DNA of 45,441 bases from Planctomycetota bacterium (GTDB lineage: Bacteria > Planctomycetota > Phycisphaerae > Sedimentisphaerales > Anaerobacaceae): the NCBI GenBank assembly GCA_013349615.1, contig DUZJ01000022.1:1-45441 (forward strand), written 5' to 3'. The position numbers were made by a program, and so were the translations under genes. A model generated the notes under the pieces. That model worked only from the letters and a program-made list of their open reading frames with translations, made no database searches and was not told where the DNA came from. Shown one piece after another: positions 7,826 to 15,510 of the stretch. Numbering within the stretch: the stretch's first letter is position 1; each line of letters starts with the position of its first letter.

Positions 7826-8200
7826 ATGAAAGAATCAGTCCCAAAAATGCTTGTTGTAGCAGTTGGTTTCGTCTTCGTTATTATGTTGTTCGCAGGCTGT
7901 GAAGAAGAAGAGAAAAACTCATCGAATACAACATCAGATGCCAAACGGAGCAGACTCATAGCCATTGAGAACAGGCAGCTTAAACAGCAAATTGAAGAAC
8001 TGAAAAAGACACACGCCAAGGAAATCAAAAGGCAAAATGAACTGCTCGGCAAATGTGAACGCGAAAAAAAGAACCTGGAAAAGCTGTCAAGCAAAGGGGT
8101 CGAAGACTATATGAAGGACATCTTAGGACCCATTTTTGAGGAAAACGCAAAACTGCACGAGGAAATTGAAACTCTCAAGGCACAAATAGAGAAACAATAA
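7826..8200 (+). CDS. Small coiled-coil lipoprotein
   Basis: A 124-residue predicted lipoprotein of unknown role. Residues 1-25 form a signal peptide with a lipobox-like LFAGC (Cys25), followed by an acidic stretch. From about 45 to the end the sequence is a charged heptad-rich helix (ENRQLKQQIEELKKTHAKEI and LHEEIETLKAQIEKQ). GAAAGGA lies about 8 bases before the ATG. It is convergent with pyrG and 113 bases after the propeller lipoprotein. It may be a periplasmic spacer or oligomerisation protein of the Lpp or YgdB style, but no family is recognised. Confidence 0.75.
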   Translation: MKESVPKMLVVAVGFVFVIMLFAGCEEEEKNSSNTTSDAKRSRLIAIENRQLKQQIEELKKTHAKEIKRQNELLGKCEREKKNLEKLSSKGVEDYMKDILGPIFEENAKLHEEIETLKAQIEKQ

Positions 8201-8262
8201 ACAGAACACGAGAAACCATAGGAAGGCAAAAGCTATACCCCTGTAACCGCCACCTAAATAGC

Positions 8263-10029
8263 TTAACCGCACACCTTTCGAGAAGCCTGTACAGGGTCGG
8301 CTAATTTTTCGTCGGGGTAATGTCTTTGCACTGCCGCTGCAACGAGCCCCACAAACATAGGTTGAGGGTTCAAAGGTCGAGAGGTCAGGCACGGATGCGC
8401 CTGGGTGCCTATGAAGAATGGATGGGACGGGAGCTCCAGGATTTGCATAATCGGCTGATTCGGTGCTTTGCCGGAAAATAACAGGCCGGCCTTTTCCAGC
8501 ACTTCAATATAGCGAGGGTCAACCTCGTAACGATGTCTGAAGCGCATTCTAACCGAATCTTTCTTGCCAAAAAGCTTCCACGCCAGCGTCCGGGCCTTTA
8601 GTTCTATATCCCTTCCGCCGAGGCGCATATTTCCGCCCAGCCCTTCTATTTTTTTCTGCTCCGGCAATATATCGATTACCGGCCCGGTACAATCCGGGTC
8701 AATCTCAGTGCTGTTGGCTTCTGTCAGGCCGCACACATTCCGGGCAAATTCTATAACAGCCATTTGAAAACCAAAGCATAGTCCCAGAAAGGGTAGATTA
8801 TTCTCTCTGGCATATTTCGCGCAGGCTATTTTCCCCTCCGCACCGCGGGTACCGAACCCGCCGGGGACAATAATACCGTCAACGTCCTTAAGATTCTCAG
8901 CTACGTTTCCATCAGTAATAGTGGTTGTTTCAATCCATTTTATTTCTGTCTCAGAAGCCAGCGCGATGCCTGCATGCTCAAGCGCATTGATTATCGAGGC
9001 GTAGCTGTCGCGGACGGACGTATATTTGCCGGTGATGCCGATGGTTACTTGATGATTAGCGGAGCCGATTTTATCGGTGAAGTCGCACCACCGGGCCCAG
9101 GCCTTGCGTTCGTGCCTCAGATCGATTCTGTCCTCGATATTGAGCAGCCTGGCGACCTTAAAATCTAAGCCGGCATCTCTGAGCATAGCCGGTATCATAT
9201 AGATACTGGCCGAATCCGGCATATCGAATATCCTTTCAAAGGGGACATTACTGTAAACGCTTATTTTTTGCCGGACTTTTTCGCTAACAGGGTTGGCCGC
9301 CCTGCAGGCGATGATATCCGGCTGAACACCGCATTGCATAAGCTGCTTTATTCCCAATTGTGCGGCCTTGGACTTTTGCTCACCCAAGATTTTCGGTTCC
9401 AGTATATAGGTCAGGGCCATGAAGCAGCAGCTATTCGGGCCTTCTTCGTAGGCCAGCTCTCGCATCGCTTCAATATAGTAGGCATTCTCCAGGTCGCCGA
9501 CCGTGCCGCCAATCTCGACAAATACGATGTCGGCATCGGTTTCGGCTGCCAGCCGACGAAGTTTCAGTTTGACCTCGCCGGTAACGTGCGGAATCATCTG
9601 GACATCTCTGCCGAGATAGTCGCCGTGGCGTTCCTTGTGCAGAATCGAGCTGAATATCTGGCCGCTTGTCGCAAAATTTGCTCTGGTTAAATCCTGGTCA
9701 AGTATTCTCTCATAGGTACCCAAATCCATATCACATTCCATACCATCGTCAAGCACAAACACTTCGCCATGCCGAAATGGATTCAGCGTCCCGGAATCTA
9801 TGTTCAAATAGCCTTCGAGCTTAATCGGAGCAACTGTTAGCCCCTTATCCTGCATCAGCTTGGCAAGACAAGAAGAAAATATGCCCTTACCCAGACCGCT
9901 CATCACAGTGCCCATAACAAAGCAGTAGCGGGTCCTTCCTTTTTTATAACCGGGTGGTATGGGCACGAAAAATTCACTCTCAGTCGAAATATCACTGACC
10001 TTCTCCAATAAGTTTCTACTGTCAACCAT
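8263..10029 (-). CDS. pyrG: CTP synthase, divergent, with N-terminal extension
   Basis: A 588-residue two-domain enzyme that aminates UTP to CTP using ATP and glutamine. About 32 extra residues precede the synthetase domain. That domain has a P-loop GTVMSGLGKG (40-49), HGEVFVLDDG, the Mg-binding Asp102 region (CDMDLGTYER) and VEIGGTVGD (171-179). The usual UTP-binding KTKPTQ reads KSKAAQ here. The glutaminase domain has Cys418 (GLCFGFQ) and His545, but the triad Glu of HPE is replaced by Cys547 (AHPCLTS). It is the last gene of a minus-strand group with kdsB, a CTP-consuming enzyme. Family is certain; the altered residues leave open whether it uses glutamine normally or is a specialised paralogue. 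Confidence 0.92.
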   Translation of the reverse strand: MVDSRNLLEKVSDISTESEFFVPIPPGYKKGRTRYCFVMGTVMSGLGKGIFSSCLAKLMQDKGLTVAPIKLEGYLNIDSGTLNPFRHGEVFVLDDGMECDMDLGTYERILDQDLTRANFATSGQIFSSILHKERHGDYLGRDVQMIPHVTGEVKLKLRRLAAETDADIVFVEIGGTVGDLENAYYIEAMRELAYEEGPNSCCFMALTYILEPKILGEQKSKAAQLGIKQLMQCGVQPDIIACRAANPVSEKVRQKISVYSNVPFERIFDMPDSASIYMIPAMLRDAGLDFKVARLLNIEDRIDLRHERKAWARWCDFTDKIGSANHQVTIGITGKYTSVRDSYASIINALEHAGIALASETEIKWIETTTITDGNVAENLKDVDGIIVPGGFGTRGAEGKIACAKYARENNLPFLGLCFGFQMAVIEFARNVCGLTEANSTEIDPDCTGPVIDILPEQKKIEGLGGNMRLGGRDIELKARTLAWKLFGKKDSVRMRFRHRYEVDPRYIEVLEKAGLLFSGKAPNQPIMQILELPSHPFFIGTQAHPCLTSRPLNPQPMFVGLVAAAVQRHYPDEKLADPVQASRKVCG

Positions 10030-10059
10030 AATAACTGCCTTTTTCTTTCTGCCTTTTTA

Positions 10060-11178
10060 TTATTCGGCGAAGTTGACGATATCATCCTTTGTTCCGTACA
10101 ATCCATCATAGCCTGCTGAAATCAGAATAAAAGAATCTGCATTGTGAGGTATGCTTTGTGTCCTGATATATCTGTTTTTAGTCATTTCATAAAATATTTT
10201 CGGGTTGGTAAAAAGCGGGTGCTTCTCGTTAGGGTCCCATGGCACACCAAGTCCGAGCAACTCGTGATTATCCCTGTAGTTGTAAATATTATCTGGATCA
10301 TCGGGATTATTGAGATTATGTGCTGTTTTTGATGTATCTGCCTTGTAGTACAGTACGGGCATACCAGCTCTTTTTCCGGTACCCCGGTGCCTTACGCGCG
10401 TATATACGTCACACAAGACAATACTATCTTTCTTAAAACCTGCGGTGTTCGCATACAAATCCTGCAACTTATATGCATTGGCGTTTTCCAGAGGTAAATA
10501 TACATAGTCTTTTCTTTCTTGTTCAGTTGCGGGAACATATAGTGTCTTAGGCCCCAAAGGAGGAGGAACACCATCCGTACCATCAATTCTGAAACGCGAA
10601 TCCGGGTGAAAGCCTAATAAATCTTGGCCCATTAAAGCTTCGGCGAGCTTCATTGCGCCGCAGTATTGCAGGCCGATTGGATCAAGTGCATCAGAAGGTG
10701 GAAAGCCATCGAACTCTGCCCGGAAAAGCTCCAAAGCGACATTGATGCTGTGGAACTTATTTTTCTGAGTAAAGCGTGGAGGGGAACGCCAAACGGGGGG
10801 CCACCTAAGGAGCACGAAAAGCATTACGGCAGGAACAGCGATCCCTGCGATGGCAAGGCCTCTGCCCTTCATCTGTCCGCGGCTTCTTACAATTATTACC
10901 AGGCCGACGATACCAAGAATTATCGCTATTCCTCCCAGAAAAGAAAACAATAGATGTAGGATTGTGTGTACCGTAGAACCAGGCATTTTAGGCTGCATGA
11001 GTATGAGGACAGAGAATAATGAGCCGAGTATTCCCAGTAAGAATGAGCTGACAGCCATCTTGCTTCGCTTAGGGTGTGGAGTTGCCTTTGTAGCTGGACT
11101 GTTTGTTAACGCATGACCACATGAACTACACGACTTGGCGTCATCCGGATTTTCTGTTCCGCATTTTGGACAGCACAT
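10060..11178 (-). CDS. Membrane protein with zinc ribbon and pseudopilin-like periplasmic domain
   Basis: A 372-residue protein. Residues 3-20 form a zinc ribbon (CPKC then CSSC). Three hydrophobic segments follow at about 42-61, 71-97 and 107-124, in the style of DUF4190. The remaining 240 residues (starting NKFHSINVALELFRAEFDGFPPSDA, ending ISAGYDGLYGTKDDIVNF) resemble the C-terminal domain of planctomycete type II secretion G-like (pseudopilin) proteins, which likewise end with a GYDG...G..DDI calcium-loop-like motif. It lies between kdsB (58 bases) and pyrG (30 bases) and is probably co-transcribed with them. Function is unknown; surface or secretion-related is inference. Confidence 0.75.
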   Translation of the reverse strand: MCCPKCGTENPDDAKSCSSCGHALTNSPATKATPHPKRSKMAVSSFLLGILGSLFSVLILMQPKMPGSTVHTILHLLFSFLGGIAIILGIVGLVIIVRSRGQMKGRGLAIAGIAVPAVMLFVLLRWPPVWRSPPRFTQKNKFHSINVALELFRAEFDGFPPSDALDPIGLQYCGAMKLAEALMGQDLLGFHPDSRFRIDGTDGVPPPLGPKTLYVPATEQERKDYVYLPLENANAYKLQDLYANTAGFKKDSIVLCDVYTRVRHRGTGKRAGMPVLYYKADTSKTAHNLNNPDDPDNIYNYRDNHELLGLGVPWDPNEKHPLFTNPKIFYEMTKNRYIRTQSIPHNADSFILISAGYDGLYGTKDDIVNFAE

Positions 11179-11236
11179 TTTAACATTTTTCTTTAAATTT
11201 TATGACGTTTTGCACTTTGATACGACATTTAGATTT

Positions 11237-11992
11237 TTACATTTTATTTTTTGAATTTCTTGTCTTATATCTTCTGACAAACTCCGCGTACTGCTGTGGT
11301 GTATCTATGCCTTCGCATACGTGCTTAACTTTGCCGACTAATATTGGAAAGCCGTTCTCAACTGCCCGCAACTGCTCGAGTTTTTCGATTTTTTCCAGTT
11401 TCGTTTGCGGTAAAGCGGTAATCTTCAGCAAAAATTGCTTGCGATAAGCGTAAATCCCAATGTGCCGCAAATACTGCTGCAACTGGCCTACGCCGGATTC
11501 TTCTCTGTCGTACGGAATGGGAGCACGCGAAAAATAAATCGCACGGCCAGAGCAATCAGTTATGACCTTTACGATATCTGGATTGGCAATCTGCTCAGGA
11601 TTTTGGAAATCAGCAGCAAGTGTAGCCATCTGGTAATCGGGATTTTTCAATAAAAGCTCGGCCAAATAATCAATACTCTCCGGGTCAATCTCCGGCTCAT
11701 CGGCCTGCAGGTTTACCACAATCTCGACGTCAATGTCCTTAACAGCTTCAGCGATGCGGTCGGTGCCGCTTTTGTGCTCGGCTGAGGTCAAAACACATTC
11801 GGCCCCAAATGTACCGGCAGCGGCGATAACCCTCTCATCGTCGGCTGCTATTATTACCTTCTCCGGCAGCGAAGCGGCGCAGGCCCGTTCGTAGGTATGC
11901 TGGATAAGGAATTTGCCTGTATCTTTGGCGAGAACCTTGCCGGCGAATCTGGTCGAACCGTAACGAGCAGGGATACAAGCTAAAATTTTCAC
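11237..11992 (-). CDS. kdsB: 3-deoxy-manno-octulosonate cytidylyltransferase
   Basis: A 251-residue cytosolic enzyme that makes CMP-KDO from KDO and CTP for lipopolysaccharide core synthesis. Recognisable motifs are IPARYGSTRFAGKVL (nucleotide-binding loop, with Ala where Pro is usual), VIIAADDERV, SGTDRIAEA, VNLQADEPEI and RHIGIYAYRKQFL. Length matches the family. It is the first gene of the group kdsB, zinc-ribbon protein, pyrG on the minus strand, with a good promoter at 12115-12143. Its presence implies a KDO-containing outer membrane. Confidence 0.94.
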   Translation of the reverse strand: MKILACIPARYGSTRFAGKVLAKDTGKFLIQHTYERACAASLPEKVIIAADDERVIAAAGTFGAECVLTSAEHKSGTDRIAEAVKDIDVEIVVNLQADEPEIDPESIDYLAELLLKNPDYQMATLAADFQNPEQIANPDIVKVITDCSGRAIYFSRAPIPYDREESGVGQLQQYLRHIGIYAYRKQFLLKITALPQTKLEKIEKLEQLRAVENGFPILVGKVKHVCEGIDTPQQYAEFVRRYKTRNSKNKM

Positions 11993-12419
11993 TCTCGTCT
12001 AAACCTTCACGCCGGCAGTATTTTTGCCGGGTAAGCCGTACATTTCCGCTAAAATTTAGGAAAAAACCAATCGCGACAGGATTTATGCAACAGTGTAAAT
12101 CCAACTGGGCACTTATGGTAGAAAGAAAGCTGAGGTTTGTCAACAGGACAAAATATTTTGTTTTAAAAAAACTCAAACAGGTAATGAGATTGTTCATTCC
12201 TGAGTAAATTAGCAACGAAAAAGAGATAGCCGATTTATTCAGCCTTCCCGTAAAAACTCATTGAATCTTACGCTTTTCTAAAGGCTTCGGTTATAATGGA
12301 GGTGGAGGATGACCAAGCCGCCGAGAGCGAGCACGGCTGTGGTCATGGTGAGAAAACGCTATTAAGCCAACTCTCAGAATCTCCCAGCGTAGCTCTCAGA
12401 GGTTTTTTACGCTCGTAGA
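11993..12419. other. Divergent intergenic region between kdsB and the SIR2-like gene
   Basis: It contains the kdsB promoter (12115-12143). At 12240-12365 there is a short stretch that could be a decayed PEP-CTERM-like tail: the minus strand reads TAVLALGGLVIL, and the plus strand ends in VVMVRKRY before TAA at 12363-12365. Neither reading is long enough to be sure. No gene is supported. Confidence 0.35.
12115..12143 (-). promoter_or_regulatory. Candidate sigma70 promoter of the kdsB-pyrG group
   Basis: TTGACA (12138-12143, minus strand), a 17-base spacer and TACCAT (12115-12120). The -35 box is perfect and the -10 box matches four of six bases. The predicted leader is about 115 bases. Confidence 0.5.
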
Positions 12420-13412
12420 ATGACCAAATTCGATATGGACGGCCTCATAGTCTATAGCTATAATCTTCTACTTATGATAAAGACTAAAACAGTGCTGGTT
12501 TTGGGGGCAGGAGCAAGTTATCCTTATGGACTACCACTTGCAAAGGAATTGCGAAAGCAAATATGTTTTGAGTTCGCTCCCTACTTCGAAAAACTGCTTG
12601 AAGGCAGGGAAAGAAATGAATGGAGACGAAAGGAACAGCGCGAACATTTACAAGAATTTACCAAAGCATTCTTCAAATCAAGTGACCGCTCTATTGACGT
12701 GTGGTTAGTGAAAAATCCAATATTCACACAGATAGGGAAACAAGCCATATCATCTATGATACTCAATGGTGAACATAAGGGCGATTTAAGAGAAAAAGCT
12801 CCGCATCATGACCAAGACTGGTATTCATATTTATGGCAAAGGATGACAGATGAATTTACTCAACCAGATGACTACAAGCACTTTTCCGAAAATGAGGTTG
12901 ATTTCATCACATTTAACTATGACAGGTCGTTAGACCAATTTTTATATGAAAGCCTAACATATGCCTTTTATGACGTTTACAGTAATACGTATAAAGAGAT
13001 TATAGAGCAACTTAACAAGCGGAGGCTTATTCATGTTTACGGACAAATCGGCCCATTAGAATGGCAGGGGTCGCCGAATCTACCTTATGGAAAAGACCCC
13101 AATAGTGTTTGGCCACGATTCGCCAGCCACCTAAAAATAATTTATGAGGCCGAACATACTTCTGAAGTAGAAGAGGCCCGTAAATTAATTCAAAAAGCAC
13201 AGAGAATATTCTTCCTTGGTTTCGGTTTTGCAAAAGAGAATTTAGAAATTTTACAAATTCCTAATATATTAGAAAGTCAAAAAATTTATGGCACTGCTTT
13301 TGGATTAACAAGTATAGAAATTGCCAAAATATCAGCCCCACTTAAAAAACAGTCGTATAAACCTATAATCAAACCTTTGAATTGCTTACAGTTACTTAGG
13401 GAATATTTGTAA
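12420..13412 (+). CDS. SIR2-like (SIR2_2) domain protein, probable NAD-cleaving enzyme
   Basis: A 330-residue protein with the Rossmann-type SIR2 fold. VLVLGAGASYPYGLP (25-39) is the nucleotide-binding loop, DFITFNYDRSLDQFL (161-175) carries the catalytic Asn (N166), and IHVYGQIG (204-211) carries the His (H205). FLGFGFAKENLEIL (265-278) is the usual closing motif of the SIR2_2 family. Proteins of this family are often NADases in anti-phage systems such as Thoeris, DSR and short-Argonaute systems, but this one stands alone with no second effector domain. The ATG at codon 19 (12474) is an alternative start; neither has a clear ribosome-binding site. It converges with a protease/DUF5678-like pair. 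Role in defence is inference. Confidence 0.75.
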   Translation: MTKFDMDGLIVYSYNLLLMIKTKTVLVLGAGASYPYGLPLAKELRKQICFEFAPYFEKLLEGRERNEWRRKEQREHLQEFTKAFFKSSDRSIDVWLVKNPIFTQIGKQAISSMILNGEHKGDLREKAPHHDQDWYSYLWQRMTDEFTQPDDYKHFSENEVDFITFNYDRSLDQFLYESLTYAFYDVYSNTYKEIIEQLNKRRLIHVYGQIGPLEWQGSPNLPYGKDPNSVWPRFASHLKIIYEAEHTSEVEEARKLIQKAQRIFFLGFGFAKENLEILQIPNILESQKIYGTAFGLTSIEIAKISAPLKKQSYKPIIKPLNCLQLLREYL

Positions 13413-13530
13413 GAATAGAACCGACACCATGTGCCCATAGTTCAAAAAATGGGCGAGAATTACCGATTCATTCAGAGAGGCATACAGATAAATGGGTTTA
13501 TCATATTTGAAATGGGCATCAACTCTTTTT

Positions 13531-13950
13531 TTATGGGCGCGTGAGTGAAAAAACTTCGTTTGGGTAATCAATAGTAAGAACAAACGACTTTAGAAAGTCT
13601 GCCCCAAGAAGAAATAAGAGGCCACCCTCAATGAAACCAACATCGATTGTTTGGGTCGCCCCAGTAATAAGTGAGTGGTCTACATCGAGGGCCTCTATCC
13701 TTGCTCTACTCAGACGTGCGTTTCCTTTTGTCATTACGCCAGTTACATTCGCTTCTTTCGCATCCGTGAGATCAATGCCAATCTCATCAGCAACATCAGA
13801 TGGGAAGAGGGATACATCAGTGCCCGGGTCTACTTTCGCCAATATTGGCTGAGTACGCTTGTTGCGGTCTTTAGGATTAGATACCCTAATCCACAATTTG
13901 GGTCGAGAGATTCTATCGACGACAGTAAAATGGTAATCATGGATTGGCAT
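13531..13950 (-). CDS. Retropepsin-like aspartic protease (clan AA)
   Basis: A 139-residue single-domain protein. The catalytic loop AKVDPGTDVSLFP corresponds to the usual VDTGA.. loop of retropepsins but reads DPGT, still with the Asp and Gly. The second family landmark, LLGADFLKSFVLTIDYPNEVFSL, matches the LG.dfL...lDy pattern near the C-terminus. Bacterial enzymes of this kind act as homodimers in the cytosol. It starts 8 bases after the DUF5678-like gene and is evidently in the same operon. Substrate unknown. Confidence 0.7.
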   Translation of the reverse strand: MPIHDYHFTVVDRISRPKLWIRVSNPKDRNKRTQPILAKVDPGTDVSLFPSDVADEIGIDLTDAKEANVTGVMTKGNARLSRARIEALDVDHSLITGATQTIDVGFIEGGLLFLLGADFLKSFVLTIDYPNEVFSLTRP

Positions 13951-13958
13951 AGGCCTGC

Positions 13959-14261
13959 TTAACGAGTGTATATCACTCCTTTTTCGGGAGCAAACATGAT
14001 GGAAAAAGCGCCGTTCGACAGCTTCTTAGCTTTTGCTACAACACTATTGTAATGTGTTCCAAAAGCAATGACCTTCTTTTTCGAGCCATTAGCTATGGCA
14101 ATGATTTTACCCCGATGCTCTGGCTTCAAAACAAAAGTATATAGTTTTTTATCTGGTGTCGTCATAGTAATGTCGTCTGGTCTTAAACTAATTTCAACAA
14201 GTTGTCTTGCTTTTGGACTCTTCCTTGAGTTTTTATTCTTCGTAACGGCTCTTTTCCCCAT
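13959..14261 (-). CDS. DUF5678-like small basic protein
   Basis: A 100-residue protein. The N-terminus is very basic (KRAVTKNKNSRKSPKARQ). The core HRGKIIAIANGSKKKVIAFGTHYNSVVAKAKKL resembles the DUF5678 pattern (GKWVAI..G.VIA.G....E...KAK). A good GAAAGGA site lies about 8 bases before the ATG at 14261. From memory, proteins of this type are frequently encoded beside small retropepsin-like proteases, as here. Its role is unknown. Confidence 0.6.
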   Translation of the reverse strand: MGKRAVTKNKNSRKSPKARQLVEISLRPDDITMTTPDKKLYTFVLKPEHRGKIIAIANGSKKKVIAFGTHYNSVVAKAKKLSNGAFSIMFAPEKGVIYTR

Positions 14262-14530
14262 CTTTGGTCCTTTCTCGATTCGTCAAATACACCATCCGAC
14301 TTAACGACTTTCACGGCCGATTCTAATAAATATGTGCTGAATTCTACGGCGTGATTGGCATATTGTCTATTACGAAAAAGATTTTTTAGATGTTTTTTTG
14401 GAAAAAAACGCGAAGAAACAGGCAGGCCAGCCTTTGTTATCAGTTTCTTATAAGGCCTTCCATTCCACAAGTCTTTTAAGGTCAGTGAATTATAGCAAAA
14501 CAAAGTGTTTTCGGCTTGTAAGTTCTTCAT
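14183..14530 (-). CDS. Hypothetical small protein upstream of the DUF5678-like gene
   Basis: A 115-residue frame with GGAAG about 8 bases before its ATG. It overlaps the start of the next gene by 79 bases in another frame, so its last third could be spurious or the overlap could couple translation. The sequence is basic (RPYKKLITKAG, FFPKKHLKNLF) and unlike any family I know. It lies 150 bases downstream of a good promoter, which supports its being part of the transcript even if the protein is not made. Confidence 0.4.
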   Translation of the reverse strand: MKNLQAENTLFCYNSLTLKDLWNGRPYKKLITKAGLPVSSRFFPKKHLKNLFRNRQYANHAVEFSTYLLESAVKVVKSDGVFDESRKDQRWGKEPLRRIKTQGRVQKQDNLLKLV

Positions 14531-14683
14531 TTTGGTCTTCCATTGGTATTATCATTTAGCACTGAAAAGAATACGCGGAATGGGGCTTCCGAGTTCTGAG
14601 AATCCGTATAGACAAAAACAGTGCACCCCCAACAATGTGTGCGAAAAAGTGATATTTGACACAAAAAAAACATCTTAACTTTA

Positions 14684-14713
14684 ATTATACCAAATAGCAC
14701 GCAATAAAATCAA
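14684..14713 (-). promoter_or_regulatory. Candidate sigma70 promoter for the 14530-13531 operon
   Basis: TTGATT (14708-14713, minus strand), an 18-base spacer and a perfect TATAAT (14684-14689). Transcription would start near 14676 and read through the small hypothetical, DUF5678-like and protease genes. Confidence 0.5.
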
Positions 14714-14993
14714 GTAAATTGTGTCCTAATAGCAGTGAAAGTCGTTGTGCCTGAGCAGCCAACTCTGAGAGAAAACTTCGAGAACCCAGTTGTTCCTTCC
14801 TGTTTTCCGGCCATTTATCCCAAACTCAAAAATTGCTCGCGCATTCGGAACGGGATATATAATTGTCTGCGTAGTACCCCCGAAGGCCCCCTCCCCGGGG
14901 GGGCGGTAAGCCCCAGCATAACACCAAGAAAATCCAACGGACATATTTTCGCAAGCTGCGGGCCTGTTGATGAGTCGGCCCCCTGCGAATTGA
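14714..14993. other. Non-coding or unrecognised stretch
   Basis: Overlapping frames on both strands give no recognisable protein. A G/C-rich inverted patch (CCCCCTCCCC next to GGGGGGGCGG) lies at 14887-14913. I see no feature that can be named. Confidence 0.3.
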
Positions 14994-15190
14994 ACACGAC
15001 AACCAATCGCTGCGAAGGAAGCAGCACTAAGTGATACACAAGACTTGGCAGAAGAATTGCTCTATGCAGAGGCCAAACTGCGCGAGATGTTGGGGAAAAT
15101 ACCAGACTTTCGTAGTACCGGCAGAGGTACTATGAAACGCAAAGAGTTGCCCCCCAACATAACCAAGAAGCAGTCTCATTATGCACAGGA
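14994..15190 (+). pseudogene. Fragment resembling the N-terminal part of MT-A70/ParB-associated phage-type proteins
   Basis: One frame reads IAAKEAALSDTQDLAEELL, then YAEAKLREMLGKIP, then LPPNITKKQSHYAQE. This matches the AE.KAGE.L....GV.KKQSS..Q pattern that I associate with the region ahead of MT-A70 or N6-adenine methyltransferase domains and with ParB-like phage proteins. There is no start codon in a sensible place and the similarity stops at about 15190. It is best read as a decayed piece of mobile DNA. Confidence 0.45.
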
Positions 15191-15211
15191 ACCCCGCTCC
15201 TATTTTCGCCA

Positions 15212-15457
15212 TTACTGGCTTTTTTCTCGTTCAGTCTGCCTGTCTATCATTCCAAGAATAGCGGACTTGACCTTCTCCGGCAGGTCCGGCCAAGCCTGCA
15301 CAATTTCGGTCAATTCGGGGTGTTTTTGGATAATTTCCGCCAAGATTTCCGCCAAGTCTGCTTCGGCGTTTTTCATAACTTCTTTGTTTTGTGAACGTTG
15401 CTGTTTCTCAATTGCGGACTTGTAATCCGCAGCAGAGCAGATATACTTTACTAACAA
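15212..15457 (-). CDS. Small hypothetical protein
   Basis: An 81-codon frame opening with TTG; the frame stays open 36 to 45 bases further upstream without an ATG, so it may be the C-terminal part of a longer, truncated gene. The second half (ADLAEILAEIIQKHPELTEI, then WPDLPEKVKSAILGMI) matches a motif I have seen at the end of many small planctomycete proteins of unknown function. The first part is encoded by a repeat found again at 16583-16617. Divergent from the sugar transporter operon. Confidence 0.4.
   Translation of the reverse strand: MLVKYICSAADYKSAIEKQQRSQNKEVMKNAEADLAEILAEIIQKHPELTEIVQAWPDLPEKVKSAILGMIDRQTEREKSQ
15419..15452. repeat. Direct repeat upstream of the first binding-protein gene
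   Basis: CTTGTAATCCGCAGCA followed by (G/A)AGCAGATATACTTT occurs here and at 16583-16617, each time shortly upstream of a copy of the sugar-binding protein gene. It appears to be part of the tandemly duplicated unit. Confidence 0.7.
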
Positions 15458-15510
15458 TCGGTATTGCTCGACAATAGCGTCGGTAAAACGAATTTCAGGG
15501 TATGCAAATT

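Noticed and set aside
12300-12365. A second PEP-CTERM-like tail
   Set aside because: Readings on the two strands compete (LALGGLVIL on minus, VVMVRKRY on plus), each is under 35 codons, and neither has a Pro-Glu-Pro motif.
14735-15039. Overlapping open frames on both strands
   Set aside because: Neither has a recognisable domain, ribosome-binding site or codon pattern like the neighbours; the G/C-rich patch makes chance frames likely.
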